From an uncultured Croceitalea sp. (GTDB lineage Bacteria > Bacteroidota > Bacteroidia > Flavobacteriales > Flavobacteriaceae), in NCBI GenBank assembly GCA_947494805.1, contig CANLWK010000002.1, forward strand, positions 558,001 through 622,000: a stretch of 64,000 nucleotides of DNA, given 5' to 3'. Shown in pieces: positions 18,678 to 27,520 of the stretch. The notes below the pieces were generated by a model. It saw nothing but the letters and a program-made list of their open reading frames with translations, did no database searches and had not been told where the DNA came from. Every line of letters begins with the position of its first letter. The stretch's first letter is position 1. A program made the position numbers and the translations under genes.

Positions 18678-18788
18678 AAGGATTGGTTTTAAAGTCTGTA
18701 GTAAACTTAACGTGAACCAAGCTTTGCTGAAATCAGGAATGATTTAACCCTGCCATTTTTATGGTATTTGCGTATTTTGAATGAGTAA

Positions 18789-19196
18789 CTACAAAAACTT
18801 CGCCTGTAACTCTGGGGTGGGAATCATACAGGCATCTTGTTTACCGTACCATTTGTAGCGGTTACGGGCAACAAAATCATAAACAACGTTACGGATGGGT
18901 GTTGGTATCCACTTCAACAATTTGGATAAGCTACGATAACCCTTTAGCTGACTGCCTATTTCTAGTGCGGCATCAGATTTTGTGTAGTAAGCAATACCAG
19001 GCTCGATAAGAATAATGGAATCGACTTTTGTAGTGTCAATGGCGCGCTCAGCAGTCAGTTGTTGCCCAATATCACTTTGTAAGGCTGCATAGCGAAAAAC
19101 ATCTTTTTTGTCGCGTTTAATGACAAACTGAATGGAAGAGTTGCAGAGGTTACAAACCCCATCAAAGAGGATTATTTTTTTATCTTTTTCTTTCAT
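18789..19196 (-). CDS. DCC-family thiol-disulfide oxidoreductase (DUF393)
   Basis: A 135-aa protein with the family signature FDGVCNLCNSS (CxxC) near the N-terminus, then VIKRDKKDVFRYAALQS and a C-terminal YDFVARNRYKWYGK block. DCC proteins are predicted thioredoxin-like redox proteins of unknown substrate. The ATG at 19196 (MKEKDKK) is chosen. A start at 19226 would add MDSRLRGNDK, which is merely the translation of a dispersed palindromic repeat and not protein sequence. Confidence 0.88.
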   Translation of the reverse strand: MKEKDKKIILFDGVCNLCNSSIQFVIKRDKKDVFRYAALQSDIGQQLTAERAIDTTKVDSIILIEPGIAYYTKSDAALEIGSQLKGYRSLSKLLKWIPTPIRNVVYDFVARNRYKWYGKQDACMIPTPELQAKFL

Positions 19197-19202
19197 CTTG
19201 TC

Positions 19203-19222
19203 ATTCCCGCGTAGGCGGGAAT
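19203..19222. repeat. dRS3-like palindromic repeat (ATTCCC-N8-GGGAAT)
   Basis: The sequence ATTCCCGCGTAGGCGGGAAT has the exact form ATTCCC-N8-GGGAAT, the pattern named dRS3 in Neisseria and found as a dispersed element in many genomes (often mis-translated as DSRLRGND). It lies 7 bases upstream of the DCC gene start. Only this one copy was seen in the window. Confidence 0.65.
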
Positions 19223-19282
19223 CCATTTTTTACTGAAAATTGCCATTTCAAACTGTTATATCAAACAGAGTCGGGACAAAAG

Positions 19283-19316
19283 TGAGAAATCTAGAAATAT
19301 AATTTGAGATTTCTCA
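19283..19316. terminator. Hairpin downstream of the TPR regulator pair
   Basis: TGAGAAATCT pairs with AGATTTCTCA across a 14-base loop, 85 bases past the stop of the last TPR regulator gene on the minus strand. It lacks a good T-run on that strand, so it may be a weak terminator or an mRNA end-protecting stem. Confidence 0.35.
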
Positions 19317-19400
19317 ATCGTCCAATACTTATCTGGACTCATATCGTAATGATAATTGAACTTTACAAAGATACCATAGACCAAAAACACCACCTAGCTT

Positions 19401-21308
19401 TTATAACGTATTTAAGAAACCGGTTAAATCCGTTTCTTTACCAAGTCCTAATTTTTTCTTTAAGCGGTATTTTGATTTCAAAATGCTATCTGGTAATACA
19501 TTTAATGTAGCTGCAATTTCTTTTGTTGTGAGGTTCATCCGTAGAAAGGCAGCCAACCGTATTTCTTTTTCGGAGATGTCAGCATAGAGTGTTTTTAATT
19601 TTTGGTCAAAGTCATTGTGCACTTCGGCGAAATAAGTTTTAAAGACTTCCCAATCTTTGTCCGAAGCATTTTCCTTTTTGAGCAGCATCACAATACGTCT
19701 AAACTCGGTCTTGAACTTTTCTGGGGAATTCTTGACGTTTTCCAAATTAGTCATCAATTCTTGGATAAAGGTATTCTTCTGCACTAAATGCAAGGTCTGA
19801 CTGGTCAACTCTTTCTTTTTATGGGCAATTTCCTGTTTGTAGATTTCTTCTTGTTTCTCGCGGGCAATACGGTTCTTTTTGATGCGTTGTCGATAACCGA
19901 ATACGGAGAGTCCAAATAAGGTTAGGGCGGAGGCCATGCCTCCAGCATACAATCCTTTTCTAAGATCACTGATTTCTACTGTTTGATTGAGGTTCTTTAT
20001 TTCTTCTTCCTGCAATGCAATTTCTGTCTCCCTTTGTTCCAATTCAAATAGGGTTCGCATTTCTTCGATCTGTTGTGACTTCTTGATGGAGTAGATACTA
20101 TCCTTTAACATGTTATGTACTTCTAAATCTTCTATTGATTTTTGATAGTATTTTAAAGCTCTTAAAGATTTAGATCTTTGTAAGTATGCATTTGCCGCCT
20201 CAGAGATTGCGCCAATACTGTCAGAAATAGCAATACCCTTATTAAAGTACGGAATTGCACTTTCAGGTATCCCTACTTTATTATAGTATATTCCTAAATT
20301 GATATAAACTTCGTTGAGCTCCGAAGGGGTTTCCATAGTTCCATAAATCGTAACAGCCTTGTTAAAACTTAACAAAGCATCTTTATTATGGTTTAACCTA
20401 CTATATGCCTTTCCTAAGATATTATATGCACTGGCCTCTGTTAATTTAAATTGATTTACTCTGGAAATTTCAATACAACGAGTCAAATAATTCAGTGACT
20501 CCTCTGGTTTTTTTTGTAGAACAAGGTTCTCACCAATTAATTTTAAGACATCACTTTCCCATAGTAAATCTTTAAACTCAATATAAACTCGCAGGGCCTC
20601 TTTAAGATATGTTAAGCTTTGCACATAATTTTCCAGTTTCATTTCGGTCTGACCTAGAGCATTGTAAGCGTCTGCAATAAAAAGTGAATCTTGAGCGCGA
20701 GTTTTATATAGTTCTAGTGCCTTTAATTGATGTTTGAGTGCAAGATTGTATTGGCCTTCTTTTACATTTATATCGCCAAGTGCGTGATAAGTAGAGCCAA
20801 TATATTTAAAGTCAATCTCCCTTGCGTTTTTAACAGCATCTCTATTTTGGAAAGTTTCAATATTGGTGTACAGAAATTCTTTAGCCTTGTTAAAATCATT
20901 TTTTTTATTGTACAAGACGGCCAAGCCCATGTTTACCGTAAGAATACCTCTGATATTTTTTAATTTCTTGGCTATTCTCAAGGCAGCTTTTTTATAGTAA
21001 AGCGAAGAGTCTAACTGGTCTTTGTTTAAAAAATAAAAACTTAGATTGTTATAGGCTTGACCAAGGCCCTTATCATCTTTTATCTGTTTGGAAATAATGA
21101 CCGATTGCTTGGCATACCTATAAGACTCCTCGGGGTTTGTGAAGCTTAAATTTTGGAAAATTAGTGACCCTAAGAATATCTTGGTGGTATCATTCGGTTG
21201 TTTTTTATATTCTATAATTAAACTATCAACGTTTTTATATTCTTGGGCTTGCAAATGATTATTAAGAAGAAAACCAACTAGTAGCAATAATTTTAAAGCG
21301 GTTCTCAT
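19401..21308 (-). CDS. TPR-containing membrane regulator with C-terminal LuxR-like helix-turn-helix (copy A)
   Basis: 635 aa: signal peptide (1-22, ending LQAQ), about eight TPR units (residues ~35-390), a coiled coil (EEEIKNLNQ region), one membrane helix (about 425-445, YAGGMASALTLFGLSVFGY), a cytosolic linker and a C-terminal helix-turn-helix (ISEKEIRLAAFLRMNLTTKEIAATLNVLPDS, ~570-605, in two helices) of LuxR type. The topology is a periplasmic sensor joined to a DNA-binding domain in one protein, as in Bacteroidota TPR-LuxR regulators. Its start overlaps the stop of copy B by 4 bases. The last ~205 residues are almost the same as copy B, while the TPR part is strongly diverged. Confidence 0.82.
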   Translation of the reverse strand: MRTALKLLLLVGFLLNNHLQAQEYKNVDSLIIEYKKQPNDTTKIFLGSLIFQNLSFTNPEESYRYAKQSVIISKQIKDDKGLGQAYNNLSFYFLNKDQLDSSLYYKKAALRIAKKLKNIRGILTVNMGLAVLYNKKNDFNKAKEFLYTNIETFQNRDAVKNAREIDFKYIGSTYHALGDINVKEGQYNLALKHQLKALELYKTRAQDSLFIADAYNALGQTEMKLENYVQSLTYLKEALRVYIEFKDLLWESDVLKLIGENLVLQKKPEESLNYLTRCIEISRVNQFKLTEASAYNILGKAYSRLNHNKDALLSFNKAVTIYGTMETPSELNEVYINLGIYYNKVGIPESAIPYFNKGIAISDSIGAISEAANAYLQRSKSLRALKYYQKSIEDLEVHNMLKDSIYSIKKSQQIEEMRTLFELEQRETEIALQEEEIKNLNQTVEISDLRKGLYAGGMASALTLFGLSVFGYRQRIKKNRIAREKQEEIYKQEIAHKKKELTSQTLHLVQKNTFIQELMTNLENVKNSPEKFKTEFRRIVMLLKKENASDKDWEVFKTYFAEVHNDFDQKLKTLYADISEKEIRLAAFLRMNLTTKEIAATLNVLPDSILKSKYRLKKKLGLGKETDLTGFLNTL

Positions 21309-23191
21309 AATGCATTCAAAAATTGGTTCAAATCGGTCTCTTTATCAAGTCCCAATTTCTTTTTTAATCTGTATTTAGATTTCAAAATACTATCAGGTAG
21401 TACGTTCAATGTGGCCGCAATCTCTTTGGTGGTCAGGTTCATGCGTAAAAATGCCGCCAATCGTATCTCTTTTTCCGAGATATCGGCATACAGCGTTTTC
21501 AGCTTTTGGTCAAAGTCATTGTGCACTTCAGCGAAATAGGTCTTAAAGACCTCCCAGTCTTTGTCAGAGGCATTTTCTTTTTTGAGCAACATCACAATAC
21601 GCCTAAACTCGGTCTTGAACTTTTCTGGTGAATTCTTGACGTTATCCAAATTTGCCATCAGCTCTTGGATAAAAGTATTTTTCTGTACTAGGTGGAGGGT
21701 CTGGCTGGTCAGCTCTTTCTTTTTGTGTTCGATTTCCTGTTTATAGATTTCCTCTTGTTTTTCACGAGCGATTCGATTCTTTTTGATGCGTTGCCGAAAA
21801 CCAAAGACAGAAAGGCCGAACAGGGCTAGGGCAGAGGCCATTCCTCCGGCATAGAGCCCCTTTTTTAGATTGCTGATTTCAACCTCTTGGTTCAAGGTCT
21901 TGATTTCTTCTTCTTGTAGGGCGATTGCGGCTTCTTTTTTTTCGGTTTCGTAGATGGTTTTTAATTCCTCAATTTGTCTTGAGTTTTGAACATTATCAAG
22001 ACTGTCAGACAGTTTAATATACAATTGTGTGTCTTCCAAAGACTTTTCGAACAAATTCATTGCATGGAAAGCATGTGCCCTTTGTTCGTATGCAATTTTC
22101 AATTGATAATTTGCTCCGATTGAGGAAGCTTTTTTAACAGCTTTATTCAAATACGTGACGGCACTTCTGGGAGCTCCTTTTTTGATATAAGCATGTCCGA
22201 TTTGGTTTAAAACGGCAATGTGATTTACTGATAGACTATCCATTTCGCTCATTGATAAACTCTCGTTTAAGTTGGTTAGTGCTTTTGAGTACAAGCCTTC
22301 TTTGACATATATAGTACCTAGGTTGGCCAGTGCTTGCTGTAGGTTGTCTTTAATATCATATTCTCTAGCCAGTTTTAGGCCTAGTTCCAGATATTCTTTT
22401 GCTTTTTTGTAGTTGTTGGAACTGGCATAGGCATCTCCAATTTTTATATGTGTATTACTTACATATATATTGTCTTCCGTTTCAACAAATACTGTTAGAG
22501 CCTTTTTGTAATAGGCTATTGCCGCAACAAAATTACCCCTTTGCATTTCTATATCTCCAATTTGAGAATTAATGTCCGCTTTTCTATATACTTCCCGGTC
22601 TATTGTATCCAAAACTTTTAAAGCAAATAGACTTTGCTCAATAGCCGTTTTGTAATCTCCTTTGTCAGTAAAAATCATTGCCCTGTTTCCTATACCAACA
22701 CCATAACTCAAATAATCTTTAACGTCAACGAAATGTGCATTGGCCCTATCACTTAGCTTAATTGCTTTGTCAAAGTCTCCTTCGGACTGTGCAATTCCTG
22801 CAAGTACAGAAGAAGACTTGGCAATCATAACATCGTCATTTGAGTCTTGGGCATGCTCCAATGCTTTAGAGTAATAGTATTTAGAAGAGTCTATTTGATG
22901 AATCAAATCAAAATATACACCAATATGAAAAAGCCCTACGGTAATTCCAGAGGTATAATTGATTTTTTCTGAAATACGAATACAATTTCTCGCATGCTTT
23001 TCTCCTCGTTTAGGATTAGTATAAATCTCCGCATAAAATAAACGTGCCGAAGTTTGTACCTTTTTATAATCTTCTGGCTGAGAATTATATACCCGTGTTA
23101 GGCTATCTATTAGGTCTTTTCCCTGCAATTGGGTATAAATAAGAACAGGAGAAAATAGAAACAAGACAAGAAATACTTTTCGAGTTTTCAT
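21305..23191 (-). CDS. TPR-containing membrane regulator with C-terminal LuxR-like helix-turn-helix (copy B)
   Basis: 628 aa, the paralogue of the next gene. Signal peptide MKTRKVFLVLFLFSPVLIYT, TPR units over residues ~30-385 (for example YYKKALTVFVETEDNIYVSN, GLYSKALTNLNESLSMSE), a membrane helix (YAGGMASALALFGLSVFGF) and the LuxR-like helix-turn-helix near the end. ATG 23191 is chosen over 23215, since it places the signal peptide first. It lies 45 bases after the small lipoprotein gene and may share its transcript. It probably senses a periplasmic or outer-membrane state and controls genes, perhaps the adjacent lipoproteins; that link is an inference from position. Confidence 0.82.
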   Translation of the reverse strand: MKTRKVFLVLFLFSPVLIYTQLQGKDLIDSLTRVYNSQPEDYKKVQTSARLFYAEIYTNPKRGEKHARNCIRISEKINYTSGITVGLFHIGVYFDLIHQIDSSKYYYSKALEHAQDSNDDVMIAKSSSVLAGIAQSEGDFDKAIKLSDRANAHFVDVKDYLSYGVGIGNRAMIFTDKGDYKTAIEQSLFALKVLDTIDREVYRKADINSQIGDIEMQRGNFVAAIAYYKKALTVFVETEDNIYVSNTHIKIGDAYASSNNYKKAKEYLELGLKLAREYDIKDNLQQALANLGTIYVKEGLYSKALTNLNESLSMSEMDSLSVNHIAVLNQIGHAYIKKGAPRSAVTYLNKAVKKASSIGANYQLKIAYEQRAHAFHAMNLFEKSLEDTQLYIKLSDSLDNVQNSRQIEELKTIYETEKKEAAIALQEEEIKTLNQEVEISNLKKGLYAGGMASALALFGLSVFGFRQRIKKNRIAREKQEEIYKQEIEHKKKELTSQTLHLVQKNTFIQELMANLDNVKNSPEKFKTEFRRIVMLLKKENASDKDWEVFKTYFAEVHNDFDQKLKTLYADISEKEIRLAAFLRMNLTTKEIAATLNVLPDSILKSKYRLKKKLGLDKETDLNQFLNAL

Positions 23192-23236
23192 TTGAGGTTG
23201 ATTGGTTTTCAACAAGATACCGATTATATCGTTTAT

Positions 23237-23608
23237 TTAATTTAGGTCAAAGCGAATTTCAACACCATCTTCTGTCTGAAAGACCATTGTTGACCCGTTG
23301 ATTTTCCCTTTAATTTCTTCGATATCATAAATAATGGAAATACTGTCGTTCTCAATATTAAACACACCGTTCCAATCAAGTTCCAGTTCTTGATTTTCCC
23401 TTTTACTTGACCCCTGTACCCGATTTGCCGCTAAAAATTCCAATAGGGCATATTCTACATTTGTATTCGGAAAACCACCGCTTTTCCATGTGGTACCGAC
23501 AAGGTTGGCTGGGTTGGTAAAGTCTTCTGCCGCTGTTTCATCTTTTGTACAGGCCAGTATGGCTAAAACGAAAAACAGACCTACTGCTTTAATTATTGAG
23601 TTTTTCAT
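23237..23608 (-). CDS. Small lipoprotein, lipocalin-like
   Basis: A 123-aa lipoprotein with lipobox ILAC-T. The mature part (VGTTWKSGGFPN, ALLEFLAANRVQG, ELDWNGVFNIENDSISIIYD, TMVFQTEDGVEIRFDL) reads as a short series of beta strands, as in small lipocalin-like lipoproteins of Bacteroidota. ATG 23608 is preferred to 23617. It lies 21 bases after the last of six cadherin-like paralogues and before the two TPR regulators, so it likely belongs to the same operon. It is not a seventh copy: it lacks the cadherin-like block and the QWD end. Confidence 0.7.
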   Translation of the reverse strand: MKNSIIKAVGLFFVLAILACTKDETAAEDFTNPANLVGTTWKSGGFPNTNVEYALLEFLAANRVQGSSKRENQELELDWNGVFNIENDSISIIYDIEEIKGKINGSTMVFQTEDGVEIRFDLN

Positions 23609-23629
23609 TGGATTCATTTTTATTGATTA

Positions 23630-24592
23630 TTAATCCCACTGTTTTATGGTCGTGGCCAGACCTTGATATTTAAAGGACTTTTGGTTGACAACAGTATCGT
23701 CCAAGTTTGAAACATTACCAGCCCCGTAGTAATACACTTCTCCTATGAACTGTGAATTGGTCCATACGCCCGTATCCTTGTACATACCCAAAAAACCTAT
23801 TGTTGGCAGTGGTGTTTCGTTTCCCTTTAACACAAAGTGAATTTCACCTATTGAATGTGTGGGAAGTGTTCCTCCAAGGTCATTGAACCCCATGGCTACT
23901 GAGGTCTCCGAAACCTTTATTTGGGTGTCATCAATGTTTATTTTAGGTACTTGAGGAATGATATCATATTTGAAGGCAAAAAGATAGCTCCCAGCGGGAA
24001 TTTCGGCACCGTTGTCGTTCGCAACAGTAAAACTACCCCTATGCACTAGATCAGGCGCTCCTGAAATTACGAGGTCGTATTGCTCTTTGGTAGTACCGCA
24101 GTAATCGATTTCACTTAGGTTGTTTTCCAAGGTTTCGTACTCTTCCTTTGTAATCATTATCCAATCACCAGGGCTTGATAGTTCATAGATTCCCTGACTG
24201 GTAGATAAAAAATGTAGGATATCATCGTTGTTTTCAAGCTGTACGTTTATTTCAAGTTCTTTTGTGCCATCACTTGTTTGATATTCAATGATAGCTGTTA
24301 GCAACGGATTGGTCTCATAATCAAAAACCAGTGGATCGTTTACCGTGAGTATTCCCGTATTGGCGTCTAGGTGAAACGCATTTTTGTGCGATTGCAATAC
24401 CAGTGAAAAATCCCTTGCGTCTTGGATTCGCTTTGAAATTGTGTCAATTGGGGCTCCCATCACCGGATTCTCAGCATATGCGATTTTAATACGCGTGTCT
24501 TCAACAGTCGTTGTTTCGCCATCATCTGTACTACAGGAAGTCATTACCACTAAGATTCCCCAAAATAGATAGGTTTGTATTGTTCTTTTCAT
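23630..24592 (-). CDS. Cadherin-like lipoprotein, array copy 6 (most downstream)
   Basis: A 320-aa lipoprotein (lipobox MTSC-S). The N-terminal ~110 residues are cadherin-like (AFHLDANTGILTVNDPLVFDYE, in two strands; this is the D-x-x-T-G-x-L-x-V pattern). The C-terminal ~200 residues follow a family pattern shared by all six copies: DDILHFL, PGDWIMITKEEY, GTTKEQY, FAFKYD, HFVLKGNE, GFLGMYKD and the end YQGLATTIKQWD. ATG 24592 is chosen; 24613 would overlap the upstream gene and precede the signal peptide. The middle region (ISKRIQDARDFSLVLQS) departs from the other copies. Confidence 0.78.
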   Translation of the reverse strand: MKRTIQTYLFWGILVVMTSCSTDDGETTTVEDTRIKIAYAENPVMGAPIDTISKRIQDARDFSLVLQSHKNAFHLDANTGILTVNDPLVFDYETNPLLTAIIEYQTSDGTKELEINVQLENNDDILHFLSTSQGIYELSSPGDWIMITKEEYETLENNLSEIDYCGTTKEQYDLVISGAPDLVHRGSFTVANDNGAEIPAGSYLFAFKYDIIPQVPKINIDDTQIKVSETSVAMGFNDLGGTLPTHSIGEIHFVLKGNETPLPTIGFLGMYKDTGVWTNSQFIGEVYYYGAGNVSNLDDTVVNQKSFKYQGLATTIKQWD

Positions 24593-24603
24593 GGCTGTTG
24601 CAG

Positions 24604-25569
24604 TTAATCCCATTGCTTTATCGGTGTACTTAGACCTTGATACAGACAGACCCGTTGTACAATGTTGAAATTGTTGCCAATAGTACCTGTGTCACCCTCG
24701 ACAAAATAGTGCGTGCCCACGGCATTGGCCCTTACGTCATAAGATAGCCCTACCTGTGAGTACATGCCCAGATAACCAATGCCATTGGTTAGGGCGTCGT
24801 TTCCCTTGAGTACAAAGTTTTGTTCGCCAACGCCACTTGTTGGTAACACATTACCCAAGTCTTCATAACCGTCGGTCAATGATTGTGTGGATATTTTTAC
24901 TTTGTTCCCACTCGCATTATTGCTATCGGACCAATATTTGAAAGCATAGACATAATTGTTCTCAGGTATTTCCGGACCGTCATTGGCAACCGTACTATCA
25001 AAATACACATCAAAAACCTCTACAAATACACCAGCTTCGTACTGTTCATCAGTGGTACCCGATTTGACAGTTTCTCCAATTTCTATGGAAAGCGTAAGAT
25101 ATTCACTACTGGTTATGGGCACCCAATCCCCAGGACTGGCCGCTTGATAAGCCGCTTTTGATTCTCTCAAGAAATACGCAATATCATCAATGTTGTTAAT
25201 ATCTACCTGTAGCGAAAGTCCCACTGTTTCGGTGCCGTTTGAAACGGTGATCTCTCCTGTAATCTCGGTATTGGTCTCATAGTCAAAGGCAAAAGGATTG
25301 GCCGCTCGTAACTCTCCTGTGCTAGAATCCATAATAAAGGCATCATCCACGGATACCCGACTAAGCGTAAAGGTCAATTCACCCTCTAAATCAGATTCGG
25401 CCGTCGCCACTAAATCTCCCGATCTTGGATACTCGTCAACTTTTGCCGATACATCTGCATTGTTGCTCGGCCCATCATTGGAATTGTCCTCGTCTTTACT
25501 ACATGAGCCAAGACTTATGCCCAATACTATCATGGATAGTATCAACTGATTGAATTTTCTGTTTTTCAT
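24604..25569 (-). CDS. Cadherin-like lipoprotein, array copy 5
   Basis: A 321-aa lipoprotein with lipobox LGSC-S and an acidic spacer (KDEDNSNDGPSNN). The cadherin-like block reads AFIMDSSTGELRAANPFAFDYE. The family blocks are DDIAYFL, PGDWVPITSSEY, GTTDEQY, YAFKYW, NFVLKGND, GYLGMYSQVGL and YQGLSTPIKQWD at the end. The gap to copy 4 is 18 bases and to copy 6 is 11 bases. Compared with its neighbours it has a longer spacer after the lipidated cysteine, which would hold the folded part further from the membrane. Confidence 0.78.
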   Translation of the reverse strand: MKNRKFNQLILSMIVLGISLGSCSKDEDNSNDGPSNNADVSAKVDEYPRSGDLVATAESDLEGELTFTLSRVSVDDAFIMDSSTGELRAANPFAFDYETNTEITGEITVSNGTETVGLSLQVDINNIDDIAYFLRESKAAYQAASPGDWVPITSSEYLTLSIEIGETVKSGTTDEQYEAGVFVEVFDVYFDSTVANDGPEIPENNYVYAFKYWSDSNNASGNKVKISTQSLTDGYEDLGNVLPTSGVGEQNFVLKGNDALTNGIGYLGMYSQVGLSYDVRANAVGTHYFVEGDTGTIGNNFNIVQRVCLYQGLSTPIKQWD

Positions 25570-25587
25570 TGTTTTAAATTTTTAACA

Positions 25588-26523
25588 TTACCATTGTTTT
25601 ACACTTGTGCCCAAGCTGGTGAACAGTGCCACCCCTGACCGTAGTGAACTCGTTGCACAAGTAATTTGATTTTGGTCTCCACTTGCACTGTAGTAAGACG
25701 AATAAGAAGTTCCTGGAGCGATGGCAATTGCGGCAGGAGAATAAATGGTCAAAGCCCGTTCGTTGCCATTCATGAGCACGGTATTCTGCTTTAATACAAA
25801 ATGACGTAGTCCAGGTTCATGAATTGGTAGAGTGGTTCCTAAATTGGTATAGCTGCCGCAGTTTTCGCTATTGTTGATTTTTATTTTGGCCCCATTTATC
25901 ACATCCACCCCAAGGCTACCATATTTAATGGCAAAGACATATTCATTGTTTGGAAACCTTTCACCGTTTTCTATGGTCCTATTACCCACAAATTGAAATT
26001 CACTATCAGGAGTATTGTAATCTTCACTTGCAGCAAAATTTACCGAAACTTGGTATAAATTGTCCCTTAGACTAGCATAATCAGCTGCTGATATCTCTAC
26101 CCACTCATTCTGATTTGCATTTTCATAGGCCTGTTTGGCGTCGTTTAAATAAAATAAGATGTCGTCAATATTCTCTAATGCAACCGTGAAATCACCATTG
26201 GTGGTTTCGGTACCGTTAGTGGCCGAAATGCTGGCACTCAATTGAATGAACTGTTCATAATCAAATAGCGATTTGTCAGCTACATACATTTGTCCGGTCT
26301 GCGCATCTATTTTAAATGCCCCGGGCGGACTGGAGCTCGTGATTGAAAAGGTAAAGTCGCTTGAATTTCCTTCACCCACTTTGCCCAATAGATCACCACT
26401 CTCAGGATTTTCGGTAATGGTGACGTTTACACTTGAAAGTGAAAATGGCTGGTTATCGTCTTTTGAACAGCTGTTTAAAATGATTGCACCGCATAGTAGC
26501 ACAACTACATATATTGTCTTCAT
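25588..26523 (-). CDS. Cadherin-like lipoprotein, array copy 4 (divergent C-terminus)
   Basis: A 311-aa lipoprotein (lipobox LNSC-S). It has the cadherin-like block (ENPESGDLLGKVGEG; AFKIDAQTGQMYVADKSLFDYE) and the family blocks DDILFYL, NEWVEISAADY, FAIKYG, HFVLKQNT and a C-terminus SLGTSVKQW. It differs from the others: the GxLGMY block is replaced by ERALTIYSPAAI, the region before the end carries extra Ser/Tyr residues (SYSSYYSASGDQ), and the last Asp is absent. It is the most divergent copy at the C-terminal half. Its leader shares the CACAAAAC motif with copies 1 and 3. Confidence 0.76.
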   Translation of the reverse strand: MKTIYVVVLLCGAIILNSCSKDDNQPFSLSSVNVTITENPESGDLLGKVGEGNSSDFTFSITSSSPPGAFKIDAQTGQMYVADKSLFDYEQFIQLSASISATNGTETTNGDFTVALENIDDILFYLNDAKQAYENANQNEWVEISAADYASLRDNLYQVSVNFAASEDYNTPDSEFQFVGNRTIENGERFPNNEYVFAIKYGSLGVDVINGAKIKINNSENCGSYTNLGTTLPIHEPGLRHFVLKQNTVLMNGNERALTIYSPAAIAIAPGTSYSSYYSASGDQNQITCATSSLRSGVALFTSLGTSVKQW

Positions 26524-26542
26524 TAGTAAATTTGTTTTGTGG

Positions 26543-27502
26543 TTAATCCCATTGTTTTTGGGTGGAAATCAAAGCTTCGTACTGAAAATTATAGCGAACG
26601 TCCTCAGCATTCTGATAAGGTACTATCTGAGAAAGATTGCCCTCGCCTGCAAAGGCCCCTTTGCCATCAAAATAGGCGATGGGTAGTATAGAATAAAACC
26701 CGAGATATCCCGGGCCTGTTGTTGAGGCAGGTGTGTTGTTTCCTTTCAATACAAAATAAGCGAAACCCAATTCATGATAGGGCAAGGGACCTCCCACATC
26801 TGTTAAAGGATTAAAAGGGTCACCATCTGCTTGCTTGACTTGGGAGCCAGGGCGAAAAGCGTAACCCGAACTCATATATTTGAAAGCGAAAATATACCCA
26901 TTTGGGGCCACCTGATGATCTTCTTCATGCCGTACTGAAGTAAATGGAACCCCTGTAGCCGTATAGCTATAGCTTAAAGTACGGCTGAAGGCGTAACTAC
27001 TTTGTCCTGGACCTACAAAAGAGATTTCGTTGAGTCCCCTTTTTAACGCATCATATTCCAACTCGTCGATTAGCACCCACTCTCCGGGATCGGCCTGTAA
27101 GTAGGCCTGTTTGGAAGCGTTGAGAAAATAAAGAATATCATCCATGTCATCAAGGTCTACCGTGACTTTTGCAGTTTCATCGACGGTTCCGTCGGTAATA
27201 AAAGCCGTAAGATTTAATTGTGGGGTGGTCTCAAAATCAAATAAAGAAGCGTCGTTCACACGTATTTCACCAGTGTTTGAATTCAACAAAAATGCATTTT
27301 CTGGACTTTGATTGACAATACTGAATTGCACGCCATCTGTGTTGCCTGACATAAGATTACCGATCAATAGACCACTAGAAGGATTTTCTTCAATAGTTAC
27401 CTCTAGGTCGCGGATGTTCAATCCATTTTCAGAATCTTTACTACAGCCGTAGACGAATACGACCAGTATGAGGCAAAATTTTAAATAATAAAGGGTTTTC
27501 AT
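26543..27502 (-). CDS. Cadherin-like lipoprotein, array copy 3
   Basis: A 319-aa lipoprotein (lipobox VYGC-S). Cadherin-like block: ENPSSGLLIGNLMSG and AFLLNSNTGEIRVNDASLFDFE. Family blocks: DDILYFL, PGEWVLIDELEY, FAFKYM, YFVLKGNN, GYLGFYSILPI and the end YEALISTQKQWD, which departs from YQGLST. The central stretch (GQSSYAFSRTLSYSYTATG) replaces the GTxxxQY block. Gaps of 18 bases to copy 2 and 19 bases to copy 4 show one transcript. Confidence 0.77.
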   Translation of the reverse strand: MKTLYYLKFCLILVVFVYGCSKDSENGLNIRDLEVTIEENPSSGLLIGNLMSGNTDGVQFSIVNQSPENAFLLNSNTGEIRVNDASLFDFETTPQLNLTAFITDGTVDETAKVTVDLDDMDDILYFLNASKQAYLQADPGEWVLIDELEYDALKRGLNEISFVGPGQSSYAFSRTLSYSYTATGVPFTSVRHEEDHQVAPNGYIFAFKYMSSGYAFRPGSQVKQADGDPFNPLTDVGGPLPYHELGFAYFVLKGNNTPASTTGPGYLGFYSILPIAYFDGKGAFAGEGNLSQIVPYQNAEDVRYNFQYEALISTQKQWD

Positions 27503-27520
27503 GATATAACTGTTTTGTGA

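Noticed and set aside
19197-19226. An upstream ATG that would extend the DCC protein by ten residues (MDSRLRGNDK)
   Set aside because: The extension is the translation of a dRS3-like palindromic repeat and has no protein homology pattern.
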